DNA of 64,000 nt from Lanius collurio (GCA_020086605.1 JACBWW010000048.1:3136326-3200325), one strand, 5' to 3'; shown: positions 26,569-39,930, numbered from the stretch's first letter. Notes: generated from the sequence alone by a model not told the origin. A program made the numbers and translations.

Positions 26569-27599
26569 ACTAAGAGCAAAGCCTAATGAAGCTTGGAGAG
26601 AACAACCATGTTGTGCCTAATTGCATTCAGGATTTTTCAAGCATTTTCCTTTCTAACTTACACTGCAAGAGCAAATTCATTGGAGGCATGCTCTGGTGAC
26701 TGATGCACCAGTTAAGCTTAAACATAGGTTTCCATCTAGTGCTGCCTTCTGACCTGGACATTCGTGATAGAGTGAGCACACATGCACACTGCCTTAACAG
26801 CAGCCACTGCAAAGCTCATGGAAATGGGAAACTTTCTGCTGCTGCCTGTGCAGTTCAGATGAAGTCCCAGAGCAGGCATTTACAACTGACATAGCATTGC
26901 TCACAATTTACTCTCCTTCTTGGTAGGGGTCTGAGATCTTTTTTTCCCTGAAAGATTGTAGGGGAACATGATTTTCTTCCTCCTCTGAGATCTTTAAGTC
27001 TGTTTAACTAAGAGATTGTCTAGAAACCTGCCAGCAAAAAAATATGACTAAAATGCTGCACTTGTCTAACAAGAATACCAGAGAGCTCTGAAGAAATGCT
27101 AGGGGTCTACCAATATGTATTTCTGTTGAAGGTGCCCATGCCATTAATAATGTACAATAAATAAGAGCAGCAATTCAAAAACACTATAATAAAATGTTCA
27201 CAACTTAAAAGTAAATACTACCCAAAATTATTTGCTGCATTATTACTCTCATGCAGAGGTATTTGTAATTGGTATCATAACCAAAATTCCTTATTAAATA
27301 TATGCTGGCTTTTTATAAGATGACCCTCCAAATACAAATTGTTTGTGTTGATCTACTTGAATTGTTTTGCTGTGAAACAAAAATATTAAGAACTTATTTC
27401 CAAAGGATGAGAAATAGGAGGCAGCTACCCCTCTTTTTCTTTATATTTTTAAATAATGCTTAATTCCTGCTACATGAATTAAATAGATAAGGCTGCAGGC
27501 AGCTGCTCCCCACCAAAACACTTCTTAGTTACATGATAAAATGTAGGTGATAACATTGCAGCACTGTAAAACAAGGTTGTAGAAACGTGGGCATGTACT

Positions 27600-27910
27600 G
27601 CTGACAAATTTGCCTTTAAATCTTCTTTGCTAATATTTATAGGCATGAAATCTTAAAGCACCTTTAATGTGCCTATAATCCTGCCCATTTGACAGCTTTT
27701 ACATAATTTTATAGAGGAAGGTGACCTGATCATCCCAAGCTGTTGACAATGCAGCTGAAATGGCCCTCCAATAAATGAAGCAGGATTATCCAGACACTAT
27801 GGCAAACAACAGCTCATAATATGCATCAAGAAATTTCCATAGCGCATCGGATCTTTGTCTTCAATGACACATGGATCATGACGGGATTTCAAGAATACAT
27901 TTCCCTAGAC
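27600..27910. promoter_or_regulatory. Candidate conserved non-coding element
   Basis: The stretch is complex and free of simple repeats. It contains TTTAATGTGCCTATAATCC, CAATAAATGAAGCAGGATTA and GCTCATAATATGCATC, with TAAT and octamer-like ATGCAT motifs. It is non-coding in all frames. This texture is common in deeply conserved vertebrate enhancers, but the call is inference without alignment. Confidence 0.22.
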
Positions 27911-29311
27911 ACTTGATAAATTTTAACGTAAAAGTATGGCATAAAAGGCTCCCTTCAGATAGGTTCTGTTTTCCATATTAGAAAGAAATTGCTTTCAATC
28001 TGGAAAACTAGAGGCACAGTTTTAAGCTGAATTATCACGTTAACTTATACTACTTAATGTAGCTGTGTTCCCTGACACTTTGAATACATTCATGAGTTTA
28101 TTCAGTTAAAATTATAAAACATTACAAGAAATTTTTTTTGTTTTTCTGGTAAAAATCACTATTGGTAATAAACAAGTCTTGATGAAGGCTGTGATAAAAC
28201 TATGCAGAAGTTTTTCTGAATCTCTTATGCTTCTTTATAAAACACCTTACACAAAATGCTAGCTACATGCCTCCTAGGTTTACATGATAATGTCAAGAAA
28301 AGGTTTTGATGCCTGCTGCCAATTCATACCAAAGGTACCATGTGCTATAAATTTAGTTTATATTGGGGTAATTATCAGTGACATGGCCAGATTGTATTAA
28401 TACCTCTGCTCCTATTGCTTAGCCTAGGTACTTTACGATTTGAATGCCACAAAATATCAATACTGATGCTTTATGGCATCATGCCAGAGCAGCCTGAGGA
28501 CAAGTAAAGCAGAATTGGTTGACAGTTTTTGTTCAAGCATGGAGTTTGTTTGGTCTCATAAGACATTTATGAGGTCAATTGGATGTCATTTAGAATATCA
28601 GGAGAGAAACATATTTAAACTACACACCATGTCCCACTAGGAACACAGAACTCTGTGAGCAAATACTAAAAAGGCATTGTGAGCGCTGCAGAGATAAGAA
28701 AGAAAAAAAGTCTGGGCTAAGGGTGAAAAGAAAGGGATCTTCCCCAGAGTAATAACTGTCCCTTTGACAATCCACAGAAAGAAATTAGGCAAAAAGAAAA
28801 ACAAAACCACATGCAAACACAAAAAAGCTTTGAAAACAGCAAACATTAATTTTCACTTAAAATAAAGTTTGTACTGTAGATATAGATGCTTACTCAAGAC
28901 TTAACAGGGGACTAAGACTCTGAAACACCAGGGAAAAACTCTCAGTATGTGTTTTCCAGGCTTTTCCTTGGTATGGGGATAGCAATGAACACTGATAAAA
29001 TGGTAAAAAAAAAAAAAAGAGAATATCCCTGTAATGAGTGGTGGCATAATTAGACCACCAGTTACTAGACTAGAGTTTTCTGTCATTAACCTGGCATTTG
29101 TCCTCTTGGAAAAATATTGTATCATTCTGTGTCTCGGTTTTTTCTTCTGTTGAAAATTAAGGTGAGTGGTTATTTAAGTACATTGTGAGTACTTTGACAC
29201 TTCCAGATTCATAAGAGACAAATATAATTACATAGAAAAAATGGTTAGCAATCACTGTTGTAAAAAGACAGCAGTCAAATTCTATTGCTGATTTTTAAAG
29301 ATTTTTAAGCC

Positions 29312-29436
29312 TTCTACCGTGGGCGGGGACACCTACTCAAAGTCCCATCCATCCTGACCTTGAATATTTTTCAATAATAGGACATCCACAACTTCTCTGG
29401 GCAACCTCTTCCAGTGCCTCATTATGTTTATAAAAG
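29312..29436 (-). mobile_element. CR1 LINE fragment (3' region, reverse orientation)
   Basis: The plus strand reads as the reverse complement of the 3' part of CR1. TCTACCGTGGGCGGGGACAC, then GTCCCATCCATCCTGACCTT, then GACATCCACAACTTCTCTGG and GCAACCTCTTCCAGTGCCTC, correspond in order to the typical avian CR1 string. A short piece (the part containing the ACCAGGTTGC-like block) is missing after CACCTACTC. The element is therefore on the minus strand, 5'-truncated and diverged. It carries no coding capacity. Confidence 0.85.
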
Positions 29437-30993
29437 ATATCCAACATTTGTGGGTTTTTTGTTTTTTATTTAAATATGCTTAAGAGCTGACCACATCCCT
29501 TGGGTTGAGCTCTTAAAATCAACACCAACATGTATCAACAGAAAACAAAACCACCATATATAAATTGTGTGTTTTCACATAAAATTTAAGAGATTTTCAG
29601 CTGTCTTCCTGAAAATAGAGGGCAATGCATTATGGCTGATGAGCTAGAGGCCACCTTGCCTAGCTGCTTTCTCTATTGTCACGCCTATTGGTGAATACCA
29701 ACCAGCACTTATTTATATTTCTTCAAACATATGGTTCTGTGGCTTTCTGCAGTGCTTTATACAGTACATGTAATGTGCTAAGCAGGTTCCAGCAGACAAC
29801 CTGCAAGCACCCCACCCAGATTTTGTTAGCCAAAGTTAGGTGTCTGATCTCAGTCAGTCTTCTTCTACGATCAAGGGTAAAATACAGGTACTTCCAGACT
29901 CTGACTTTCCCCAGTCACCTAAAGTGGGTGTTCCAGAAGTGCCAATAATTGGCTACAAGTGACCCCATAAACAGTGCATCCCTTGACTGTGGAGATGATG
30001 TCAGTAAATCTTTTTAGGGAATTACAATGGTATTACTTGTTGTGGCATTTTTCTGGTATATGTAAACATGAAGAGATTTGAGGTCAGGTGTTTAACTTAA
30101 CTGTCTTAATCTGTTGTATATTTGGACTTTGTCTCTTGCCCAGTGATCTCCACCAGGAGAGATAATCCACTGAAATAAAATATTTCTATGGCATATAGAT
30201 TTATATTTTCGCTCTTCCTTATTTGAATAACAGACTTGAACCCAATGACTGCAAAAAGCATCAAGTTCTCTAGCACCCAAAATATCCCTCACAAAACACA
30301 CCACAAAAAATCAAAACCAGTTTCAGAAAATCAGAATTGTCTTGACAATGAGAAGAGAAAAATGCTACATTTTCAAAAAAATCATACAATGGAAACTATT
30401 TTCCCTTAGAGCTCTGTTTAAAACTCTACAGCAATTTATAAGGTATTTCAGTGTTCAGATGCCAGGGGAATAAATCATCTTAGCTGACCTAGCTGCTGGC
30501 AATTCTAGTACTAATTAAATAAGCTACACTGATTTAGCAACACAATGGTAATCCTACAAGATGTGGTAAAACCTTTATACCAAAGACTTTGCTGAAGGAA
30601 TAAAAGTCTCAAAATCACTATGAAACTGACTTTCATAATCAATCATAAATTTATGACTTTTCTTCTTGTTCATTCATGTCTCATATTTAGAAAAAAAACC
30701 CCAAAAAGATGTTTTATAATAGATTCAGGAGCTCTAAGATGTTTTTATAGACTGGTAATCTGCTCTTTATTTATCTGTGGGAGAGCATACTGTCAAAAGT
30801 GCACAGAGAAGTCCCAAAATATACTGAAAAAAGATTATTGTAGTTGTCTTTAGATGCTGAGATATTCATGTTTCTATCACATTTGGTCATGGTTTGGTGA
30901 AACAGTGTGCATGATCATTTTCATGAAGTCCACAAGAAAATGAAGTTTTTGTGGATATAATCCTTGTCCATATTTATTTCACAGAACTACTTA

Positions 30994-31042
30994 CATGCCT
31001 TCAGTACTCTATATGCCTCACTACTCATGCCTTCAGTGCTCT
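30994..31042. repeat. Two-copy direct duplication, period 32 bp
   Basis: CATGCCTTCAGTACTCT at 30994-31010 recurs as CATGCCTTCAGTGCTCT at 31026-31042 with one difference. This is a small local tandem duplication of no evident function. Confidence 0.8.
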
Positions 31043-32100
31043 CAGAACCTGAAGTAGCATTAATATGCTAATATGCTACTTCTTAATAACAAATTAAGAT
31101 ATATTTCAGGGTATTTGCAATGATTTAACCTTTCCTAAAAATTCTTTTTTGCTCTCTTATGTGTTCATTGCTATTAGATAAATCATTATTTTAGCAAATC
31201 AGTAGAGAAAAGAGGGATTACATACTATTATATAAGAAAACAGTGGCAGGGGTGGTATTAGTTTTTCTTTTCATACATGGTGTAATGATGAAAGTATTCA
31301 AGCAAGCACTCAGGGTCAGCAATCTCACCTTTTGCATGGAGAATAAGGAGTGAAACCAGTCAGATACTATTTTTCCATAGTAGAGAAAATACTTTGGACA
31401 CTACTTCAGAAGATCTGGAACTTGGACAAGAAAAATCCAGAAAGCTTGAAGTAGTGAGGTGGTTAAGGGGAAAGAGTTTCTATCACCAGCAGAAAGTGGG
31501 GAATCAGAAGTCAGAGCACAGGACTATCTTTCTCATCTCTGCTTGCACGGTGCCAGAAGAATTTGCCCCTTGATTGTATTTATCTGCTCTTAATTAGGAG
31601 TCTTCACAAGTAGGACCACCTGTGTAAGATCATGACTCCAGGCTTCTTCTGCAATCCACAAAAGGAAAAAAAACACCTCTGGAGGATACTTTATGATATC
31701 TGGCTTTGATGCTCATGTTATGGAAAGATGAATTTTTCTCTGAACATGAAACACAGGCTGTCACTCTGCTAAGGCACAGGCTGCTCCTCTGACGAGCATT
31801 CACAGTGCCTGGAACAAGAGATGGTCCCTGACCATCCCTAGCATGGCAAGATGCTGCTGCAATGGAAATGTTACAATCCTGACAGTGCTAAGATCACACT
31901 CCAGTGCCTTGGTAGGTTTTGTAGTAGCAAGTCCTCTGAGGAACAGGGAGATGATAATTTTTGATTGTGTTAATAAAGGCACTTTATTCTTTGAAACCTA
32001 AATCTGTTGGTGGGGCAAAATGGAATTTACCAAGACTCCACAATTAACATCCCTAATCTTGAAAATACAGATGTTATCACATCTTTATTTAACAACTCTT

Positions 32101-32118
32101 TCATCACTTTAGTGATGA
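32101..32118. repeat. Perfect 8-bp inverted repeat, 2-nt spacer
   Basis: TCATCACT, TT, AGTGATGA. The structure is exact. It is small enough to be chance. Confidence 0.65.
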
Positions 32119-35100
32119 TAGTGTGAAACAAAAAGGCTGAAGAAGACCTCACAGTGCAAAAATAATTATAATTAGGAATTGAGGGGTAGTAAATAAATCA
32201 TCTTCTATATTGCTTTATTCTTTTCTCTTTCATTTTGGGTATGTTTTTACACACTGGTTCCAGGATTCATTTGCATTCCAAGTGTTCTTATTAAAGAAGC
32301 ACCATTTATTCTATAATATACAAGATTTTCTATTTTTAAAAATTTCAAGGCATGAGCTTGGCATACAAAGTCAAATCCCGGGAGTGAGTTCCTTCCTTTT
32401 CCTTTAAAAAATAATAGTAAAAAATTTTTCATCTGAACAGTTTTAGGTTACATGATTGCAAAAACAGAAGATTGTGCTTTCATCCACTTGCTCCTGTTTT
32501 CTTCCCCATTCTGTAACAGAACATCTGCATAAAGGAAAATGAAAAAAAAAATATGAAATCTTCCAGTCTTTTTCATCTGTTTTAGGTGTTTAAAGTACCT
32601 AAAAATATATCAATGAACATAACAAACTTCAGTGTCCAATATCCAACATATAATTACTTTCACTGTGTATACCCCATGCACATATGCAATATAGCACTGA
32701 CCTAATATATCATAGGGTGCCAGTTAAACTGGGATAGTCTATTTGATGAAAGTCTACATGCTGGAAAGAAAGTTTAACCATTAATATTCAGAATGTTTGT
32801 AGCAGTAGGTGTATACCAACACAAATATACTTCCTACCAAATAGGAACTTCAGCTAAAAAATACACTCAGATTTACTTGTTAGAACATGACTCCATTGCA
32901 AGTTGAGCTCCACCTGGTGATAAAAGCCTATGCTTTTCAAGGATTTAAATGAATGTTAACTTTTACTTACAGTCTGGAGTAATTTTACTACAAATATATT
33001 ACACGAATTTCCTTGGAATATAGCAATTTAATCAAGCATATAACTTCCCACACAACCAGGAAAGAAGGAATATGCAAGCAGAAGTTGTCACTATTTGTCC
33101 TACGAGCAGCAAGAGAAAATCCCAGAGTACCCATACGGATTCAGCTGTCCCTGATAGCTGCTACCACTACTCCACCTTTAGGGACAGATAACTCCACGTG
33201 CAAGAGCTAACTTCATTAGCAGCTGCAGAACAGTAACATATTTGTGTCTATTGGGCTTCCATTACCACAATATCCAAATACTTCATGAATAAGAAGAACC
33301 ACTTTTTCCAAAAAACTTCAAAACTGGGAAGTATTATCTTGTTCTTAAAAAAATAAAAAGTGGTCAACTGGAGTTCACAGTGATTAAGCACCTGCATTTC
33401 TGACGTTGTGACTATTTTTCACTCACATCAACTTCACCTTGGACTTCTGTTCCTTTACAGTTCTCCAGGTTAGACCCTATCAAATGAGTTCTTTTCAACT
33501 GCTGTGAAAGTCTGTAGCAAAGTTTGAATGATAAGCCAGATTCACACAGGTCTAGCTGAATGATTTCATAGAAGAACACTTGTCACTATGCAGAGAATGA
33601 AAAAAACTTTGGTGTTATTTGCAGGAAGAACCACATGTGTTACCATGAAACATCATATATAATGGCATGTGTGTGAGTAAAAAATCATATTTTAGTATTA
33701 ACAATTACTCCTTGAATTTTTATTGGGCAGATGGCTAAAAAAATAAAAAATAAACTTACTGACACCATATTTTGGGTTACTTGGGGAAAAAAAGGATGGA
33801 ACTGAGCTCTGCTTTTAGCCAAATGCTTAAATCTCTATTCAGTTGCAGAAATTAGGGCCAGGGCCAGAGTTCAACTACACAACTGTTTTCTTCTAACAAT
33901 GGAAATGTACCAACATCTGTGTGATATAGTTTTCATATTTCAAAGACTGTGAAAAGGTGAAACCCTCTGTGTTCATTCATATTCAGTTTATAATCTACAT
34001 TTAATTTTATTACACTTGAAAAAAACTTTAAAAATTAAAAAATTATCCTTCAAAGCATATGCTTGGATGAAAATTAAATGCAAATAACAGTCTATATTTG
34101 TTTATGGTGTGCACAGTTTTCCTGGAGTTTTAGCAATATCTTTATTCAAGCAATATCCTCAAGCCATAGAGGAGTCCAAGTACTTTTAACACAGCTCAGT
34201 GTCAACTGGAATGAACAGACAGGAATTAGAAGTTCTTTTAGCTGTGAACTTATGAGCAGTCATAAGATCTTATCCTGTGCTTCATTTGATCCCAAGTACT
34301 GAAAAGACTGAGTGGTCGTTTTTCCCCTTAGCTTTTTCTTAATGCCGAAATAGCACAGGCAAGGACTCAGTTCACAGTCCTGAACTATAAGTTTGTAAAA
34401 TTGCCACTTCCAGTTTCTTGTTCTGAAAAATTAGTAGTGTGGCCAATAGCAATGTGCTGCTGAGCAGTTGGAGGTGGTGTTAAATCAAATCAAAGGATAT
34501 TGCTAATTTTAAACAGGTGTCATAGCCTTGCTGTAAAATAGTTAGAACAGCACTCAATTCAAATAGCAGAAAATGTAAGAAACTGTTTAAACAAATCCCT
34601 CTGGAAATGTGGTACCAAGCTGAATGGCAGTAGAAAGAGCAGTGGGAAACTCCTTGTACCAAATACTGTAATAATGTAATAAAAATCAAAAGGCTAGATA
34701 CCTATTCCTCTTACATCCCTTTTCACACACTGTGATGTTATGCTCCTGAGAGATATCATAACCTGTTCTTTCAGGAGTTACTTAAAATTAAGTGAACAGT
34801 TTAAAGTTACAATTGAGTCTTCCCTTAAAATCAGTAGAAATGGAAAACACCAACTCATCTCCCTACCCTCAATGCCCAATCCTGGGACAGGTTGAATTTC
34901 ACTCTGGTTATGCCTCTCCCTCTGCTGATTAGAAAGTGAGCCTTGGAGAGCACTTGAAGTGAGAGCCCTGACTTTTACTTAGCTAATTTTCAGTAAATTA
35001 AATCCCACTCTTGTGTTAATTATGCTCCTAGCTTCAGGGAAAATGGAAAGGAAAGGGAAAAGGTAGCTCTGGTATAAACAGGATCAAGTCTACATCCTAT

Positions 35101-36478
35101 AAAATTAATAACCAAACACAGCAAGGGCAGCAAAAGTTTTTGGAGCTCTGCAGCCGAATATGCTAACTCTGTATGTAGTCCTACAAGTTTTAATCTTGCT
35201 AAAAGATTGCAAGGCTGAATGCAATGGCCATGAAGCTGAGGCATGGGAGCATTTTCTTTTCAAGGAGTACATAATTTTTTTTTTTTACTACAGTCTCATA
35301 CACTTCAATTACATGAAAACATCTGAGGCTGTTTTCCATTAGCTTCAAAATGAAGATGAAAGACAAAGGGGCCATCACTCTCAAAAAAAAAAAAAAAGTC
35401 TACAAAACAGAAAGTGTAAGAATTTTAGCTGCAATCTTAAGGAGACATCTTTGTTTCTTTCTTTTGCCTTCTAATGTATACATTTTCCTATAGATTACAA
35501 TAATATTTTTTTTCCTACAAACTGAATTATGTCTTCCAATTCCTTTGGATCCTTTCATAAAGCCCACAAGTCAACTGTACAGCTGAGCATGAATTTGCTC
35601 TCTGGGGTTCTCCTCACCTTTGTTGGAACATAGTCTTTTCTGCCTACTTTATTTCCCTTACTTAAACTGTAGCTTTTTCCAGGGCAGTGAGTGTCTTGTT
35701 ATGCCTTTGCAAAGCATGTGTGGATTATGCCAACTACACAGTTCTGTATCCTGGGTTCAAGAATACATGTTGAGTACATGTTTTTTTAATGAAGCATGAA
35801 AAATTCGTTTTAGGAAATATCTTTCAGGAAAATAAGACAAAAATTGCCATTGAATTTGTTTGGTACCAGGACTGGAGTCTCCACAAAAAAAAATATTACC
35901 TTCAGTTTCCTGTAAGAAGTGGAAATGGCTGTGGTTATAGGAGCAAAACATAAGACCCAAATATTTTCTTGCCCTCTTTCCAGCCTTCTGGGATTTTGGC
36001 AGTAGGAGACTTCAAAGGGATAAGTGGCTTATATAATCAAAGATAAGAATACAAAAGGAAGGACTGTGAAATGCCCAATCATCTCCTTAAGAATGCATTA
36101 TGATCAAGTGAAATCAAGGAACAAAATTAATAGGAATAAATATGGTCAGCAAGAAACCTTAGATAAATAATAATAATGCAGTTAGGAGAGAGAATTAGAC
36201 ATAATTGCTGCATTAGTGCATTGGTAATGAAGCTGGAATGAAACCAGTTGTAAGAGATCTATTTGTTACCTATTGGCTCCTGCAGGCTGGAGATAGCAAT
36301 ACAGAAAAACACTGAAGACAGAGGAAAATTTAATGAAAGTAGACTGACCTACCAAATCAGCAGTAATATAATCCTTTTCATATAAGAAAATTTATTTAAT
36401 ATGACATTACTCTAACATTAGTGAAAATATTATTGTAGTCATACTGTAAGAGCCCACTTCTGCACATTTAAGTTGCAG

Positions 36479-36532
36479 GTTTTTTGGTTTTTGGTTTTTG
36501 TTTTTTTGGGGTTTTTTTGAGTTTGGGGGTTT

Positions 36533-36564
<32 letters not shown>

Positions 36565-36619
36565 TTTGTTTGTTTGTTTGTTTTGTTGTGGGGTTTTTTT
36601 GGTTTTTGTTTTTTTTTAT
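36479..36619. repeat. T/G-rich low-complexity tract with (TTTTG)n and (TTTG)n
   Basis: About 140 bp consist almost wholly of T runs of 4-9 separated by G runs of 1-5. There is a regular TTTTG block at about 36537-36560 and a GTTT block at about 36568-36584. It translates to a Phe/Leu/Val-rich chance frame that imitates a membrane protein and should be ignored. Such tracts are common in bird genomes and prone to assembly error. Confidence 0.9.
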
Positions 36620-37164
36620 TGGTTTGCTTATTTATTTCAATTAAGAATGTTTTCCTGGATAAGGAGCATGAACAAAAATAATAGCAGTCAGTACTCTGGT
36701 AATGAGAATTATTCTTTTCTTCTACAACAGTTGAAAAAAATCATCATCTATACATAGATATATGTATAAACCTTTATTAACAGCTAAGAAATGGACTCAG
36801 TAATTTGACCAAACATACTGTGGGTAGGTATTTTCTTGTTTTTTTGCCATTCAAACTAGCTTTCTCCCCTCTCTTGCTCTTTGTTTCCTTGTCCCCTTCT
36901 TTCTAAAAAACTCTTTTTTCCCATCTCTGCTAAGCCTGCGGTTACAGGGGAAAAAATGTCCTATTCCCTAACTGATTTTCATTTAGTGCACCAGGAGCCT
37001 TAAGCCACTTTGTGTGCAGATTCCCAGTTTCAATTAGAATGGGTTTGCAGACATCAGATGATGTGAAAAATTATCTAATTTGAATCACATGAAACCAAAC
37101 CACTATGACACTGCTGATGAGGAAAACAGTGGTCTCATCTTTCCTGTGGTGTGCCATCTCTATT

Positions 37165-37560
37165 AGACTTTGTAAACTGCGGCAGTTTGAAATCTTTAAT
37201 CAGCCATTACTAATAAGCATATGTTAATTGTAGCAGAGATCATAAGCAGGTCAATTAGGAGGCAAAGACTGGAACAGAATGAAACATTCAGCTGGAGGGA
37301 GAATTCAGGGCAGGTGTCGGCCAGCATGTGCTGCCCTGGCAGGAGCTCTAAGCATCTTGGGTAGAGCTCATTTAACGTTTTGATTTGCTGAATTTGCATT
37401 TCAGATTTCCATTCCTAATAGACAATATAGTCAGTCTTTGTTAATGAGGACTCTGATTACATGTGCCATTATAATTGGGAATTAGCAGGCCAGCCTTGTT
37501 TTGGAGATTAAGCCCAAAGTAAATTGGATTAAAGACAATGCTGCTGAAATCCCTTTCTTT
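37165..37560. promoter_or_regulatory. Candidate conserved non-coding element
   Basis: About 400 bp of complex sequence have repeated homeodomain-like sites: AATCAGCCATTACTAATAAG, GTTAATTG, GGTCAATTAGG, ATTATAATTGGGAATTAGC and TGGATTAAAG. The block has a GC-richer middle (CAGGTGTCGGCCAGCATG). It is free of simple repeats and stops occur in all frames, so it is not an exon. Within this window it is the stretch that most resembles a developmental enhancer. Without alignment this stays inference. Confidence 0.33.
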
Positions 37561-37904
37561 TTTATTTTCTCAAGCCAAAGGTGAGGAAGACTCCATTTGT
37601 TTTGTACATATGGCTCTTACCTTGATTAGCAGGTCTTGTGGTTTGTTTATGCTTTTTGAACATAGCATCTATTAGTGGTTCCAATATTAAAAGCAAGTAT
37701 GAAATTACTATGTTTACTTAGAAGATCCAGGCAAAGTGCCTAGCTTTATTGCTGTGTGCTGATGAATGGAATGCCAGGAGAGAATGAAGAGCATTCTGAA
37801 ACATTATTTCTTATTATAAAGTGAATATCTCTGAGTGTTCAGCTGCCAAGGGTATATCCTTGTGCTTACCATTGACTTTAATTCTTTGTGCATGAGTTTA
37901 TCCC

Positions 37905-37960
37905 ATCTTCATTTACACCAATTTGACTCCACTGACTTCAGATGAGTTACTCCACTCTTA
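37905..37960. mobile_element. MITE relic (TTTACACCA...ACTTCA...GAGTTACTCC type)
   Basis: CATTTACACCAATTTGACTC is followed by CACTGACTTCAGATGAGTTA and CTCC. This matches the order of the core of the amniote palindromic MITE in which TTTACACC and CTCCATTGACTTCAATGGAGTTACTCC blocks are adjacent. The termini are not clear, so this is an internal fragment. Confidence 0.5.
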
Positions 37961-38560
37961 AAATGACTAGATTAATATATTATATAGTTCCATAGGTAGA
38001 TATTTTGATATTTTTTTCAGTAAATTCAGAATCAGGAAAGCAGAGTGAATTATTTCTTTCTATTTGATCTCAGGTATTAGTAGAGAATAAGACAAGCTCT
38101 TTCATTGACTAAGTATGAAGTATGATACCTTTTCAGTACCTGCAGACATATCCAGTTGCAGCTCATTTTTCATATATATTATTCTATGGTTCATTTAAGT
38201 AAAATATAGTTCAAATGCCTCCAAAATTCCAAAATAATCCAGTTGCATAAACTAGTTCTTGCTCTTTCAGGAAACTAAGGAGTATCAGCCCAATGTTTTT
38301 TGGGGTTTCATACTTGGTGAATTCAGAAATCTCTTAAAATGTCTTTCTGTTCCTTACTTCCTCTGGACAAGCTCCTAATCAGAGTAAGGTGTTGCCCTGG
38401 TAACTAAACAAATCTTTGGACATGCATACATTAAGAATTGAAGTTAAGTTGTATTAGTCCCTGAGGAATCTTTGAGCATCCTCATTGCCTTTCTTATGCT
38501 TCTTAGCAATCAGACTGTAAGACAAGCATGCAGAAACAAAATATAAAAAAAATAGCAGCT

Positions 38561-38590
38561 GCTTCTTCTTCTTCTTCTTTTTTTTTTTTT
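38561..38590. repeat. (CTT)n followed by poly-T
   Basis: Six to seven CTT units run into a T tract of about 13, followed by AATTTAATTTA. It is simple sequence. Confidence 0.85.
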
Positions 38591-39074
38591 AATTTAATTT
38601 AGGGTTTACAGAAGATTAGGGCACATGAGTTATTCAAGAAAACCAGATTTGCTGGAGTCTGAGTATAGAAGGCATTTCCAGGGTGTGGTACGTGAACTGT
38701 CCAGTATACATCTTTTGGCAGCCTAAGCTCCAGATCAGAATAAAATATTGAAGTTTAAATGTCTTCTGTCTTTTCTGTCTGTGAGTAGTTTGGATCAGAA
38801 AATATCATTTATCCCAGGAAACAATGTGGTGAATCTAGTGATATGCAAATAATCACCTTCTGTATGTGTCACACACTCTGAACATCCTCATTCAACATTT
38901 ACTGCACCTTTTGCATCAAATAAGTATCCTTCTTACAACCTTGTCTGATTTTTGAGGATTATGGATTTTAGAGAAAAACGTTTCTCCATCACTTCTCTTT
39001 ATCCAAAGGAGGGAAAGGGAAAGTGAAACTGCACAAGAAAATTTGCCCAAGGAAATACCAGTGATAAAAGTGAC

Positions 39075-39100
39075 CCTGTGCTGGTGACACTCAGCACAGG
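39075..39100. repeat. Perfect 8-bp inverted repeat, 10-nt loop
   Basis: CCTGTGCT at 39075-39082 pairs exactly with AGCACAGG at 39093-39100. No terminator or RNA-gene context is present. Confidence 0.65.
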
Positions 39101-39930
39101 CATCACAGTATTACTACCCCTGTGTTGCTAGTGTCAGTCTCCCACAGTGTGCTTCAAATACTAAGTCCCATTCTTTCAGTGCTACCACCAAAATAGACTT
39201 AGCCATGAAACTGATGACAGATAAAATTAATGTCATTATCTTTGGCCATATATATCATATGCACAAATATGTGTTTGAATATGACTGTGTGTACACCGTT
39301 CTATGTGTAGAGACAAAAAAAAAGCAATGGAAGAGCAGAGATTTTTAAAGAAAGGTTTAAAAAATTAGCCTTAGTTACATGTACAATTCATAACACTTTG
39401 CTTGGCATTTACAAGACATGACTTCTTAGAAATGTTGACATTATGGTAAAAGTAGCATATAAAATAATCTGCCTTGAAAAAAAGTGATTATATCAGACAA
39501 CCCTCTGGAAAACAAAGGAATTGTGACAGGACAAAAAGAGCCTCACATGTGGTAGAACCTGCAACAAAGCCTACTGAAAAGTTAAGTACATATTAATTAG
39601 TATTGCACAGCAACTTTACAAAGGCTTGTGTTATTAACCTCAAACTTTTCCTCATCTGATTTTTTTCCTCTAGGCAGAGACTTTGTCAGGAATTTCAGCA
39701 AATGGTAGATGATTCAACAACATTTTCACAGTGGAAGAGCCTTTGAACCTTAACTGTAAAAGACCTAATGTTGGAAGATTGTTATTGTTTATGATCCCGT
39801 ATTATCCAATATTTGTAAGGGCCTTTTTAGCTAAACGTAGGGATACACAGGTTCTTTGCAAGTTAAGGTAGCACTCTTGCTGAAAACATGACTCTCATCA
39901 TTCTCCTGAGAAAAGCACCTGCATGATTAT

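Larger units (their letters stand above)
21941..29311. other. Non-coding sequence; pyrimidine-rich block at 24000-26900
   Basis: No gene is recognised. A perfect 12-bp inverted repeat lies at 22667-22696. From about 24000 to 26900 the plus strand is C/T-biased and somewhat GC-richer, and carries several short plus-strand frames without recognisable domains. It includes a splice-acceptor-like pyrimidine tract at 25738-25772. A MITE relic lies at 26504-26568. 27600-27910 has the texture of a conserved non-coding element. A 14-A run lies near 29006. Confidence 0.6.
29437..36478. other. Non-coding unique sequence
   Basis: No gene is recognised. It holds a 17-bp imperfect direct duplication (30994-31042), an 8-bp hairpin (32101-32118), and poly-A or poly-T runs at 35274-35286 and 35384-35398. 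The rest is AT-rich and unremarkable. Confidence 0.65.

Noticed and set aside
36500..36600. Possible G-quadruplex in the T/G tract
   Set aside because: Only three G-runs of three or more within about 85 bp and wide spacing; does not meet the four-run pattern.
36484..36757. Hydrophobic Phe/Val/Cys-rich frames resembling membrane segments
   Set aside because: Product of the T/G low-complexity tract.
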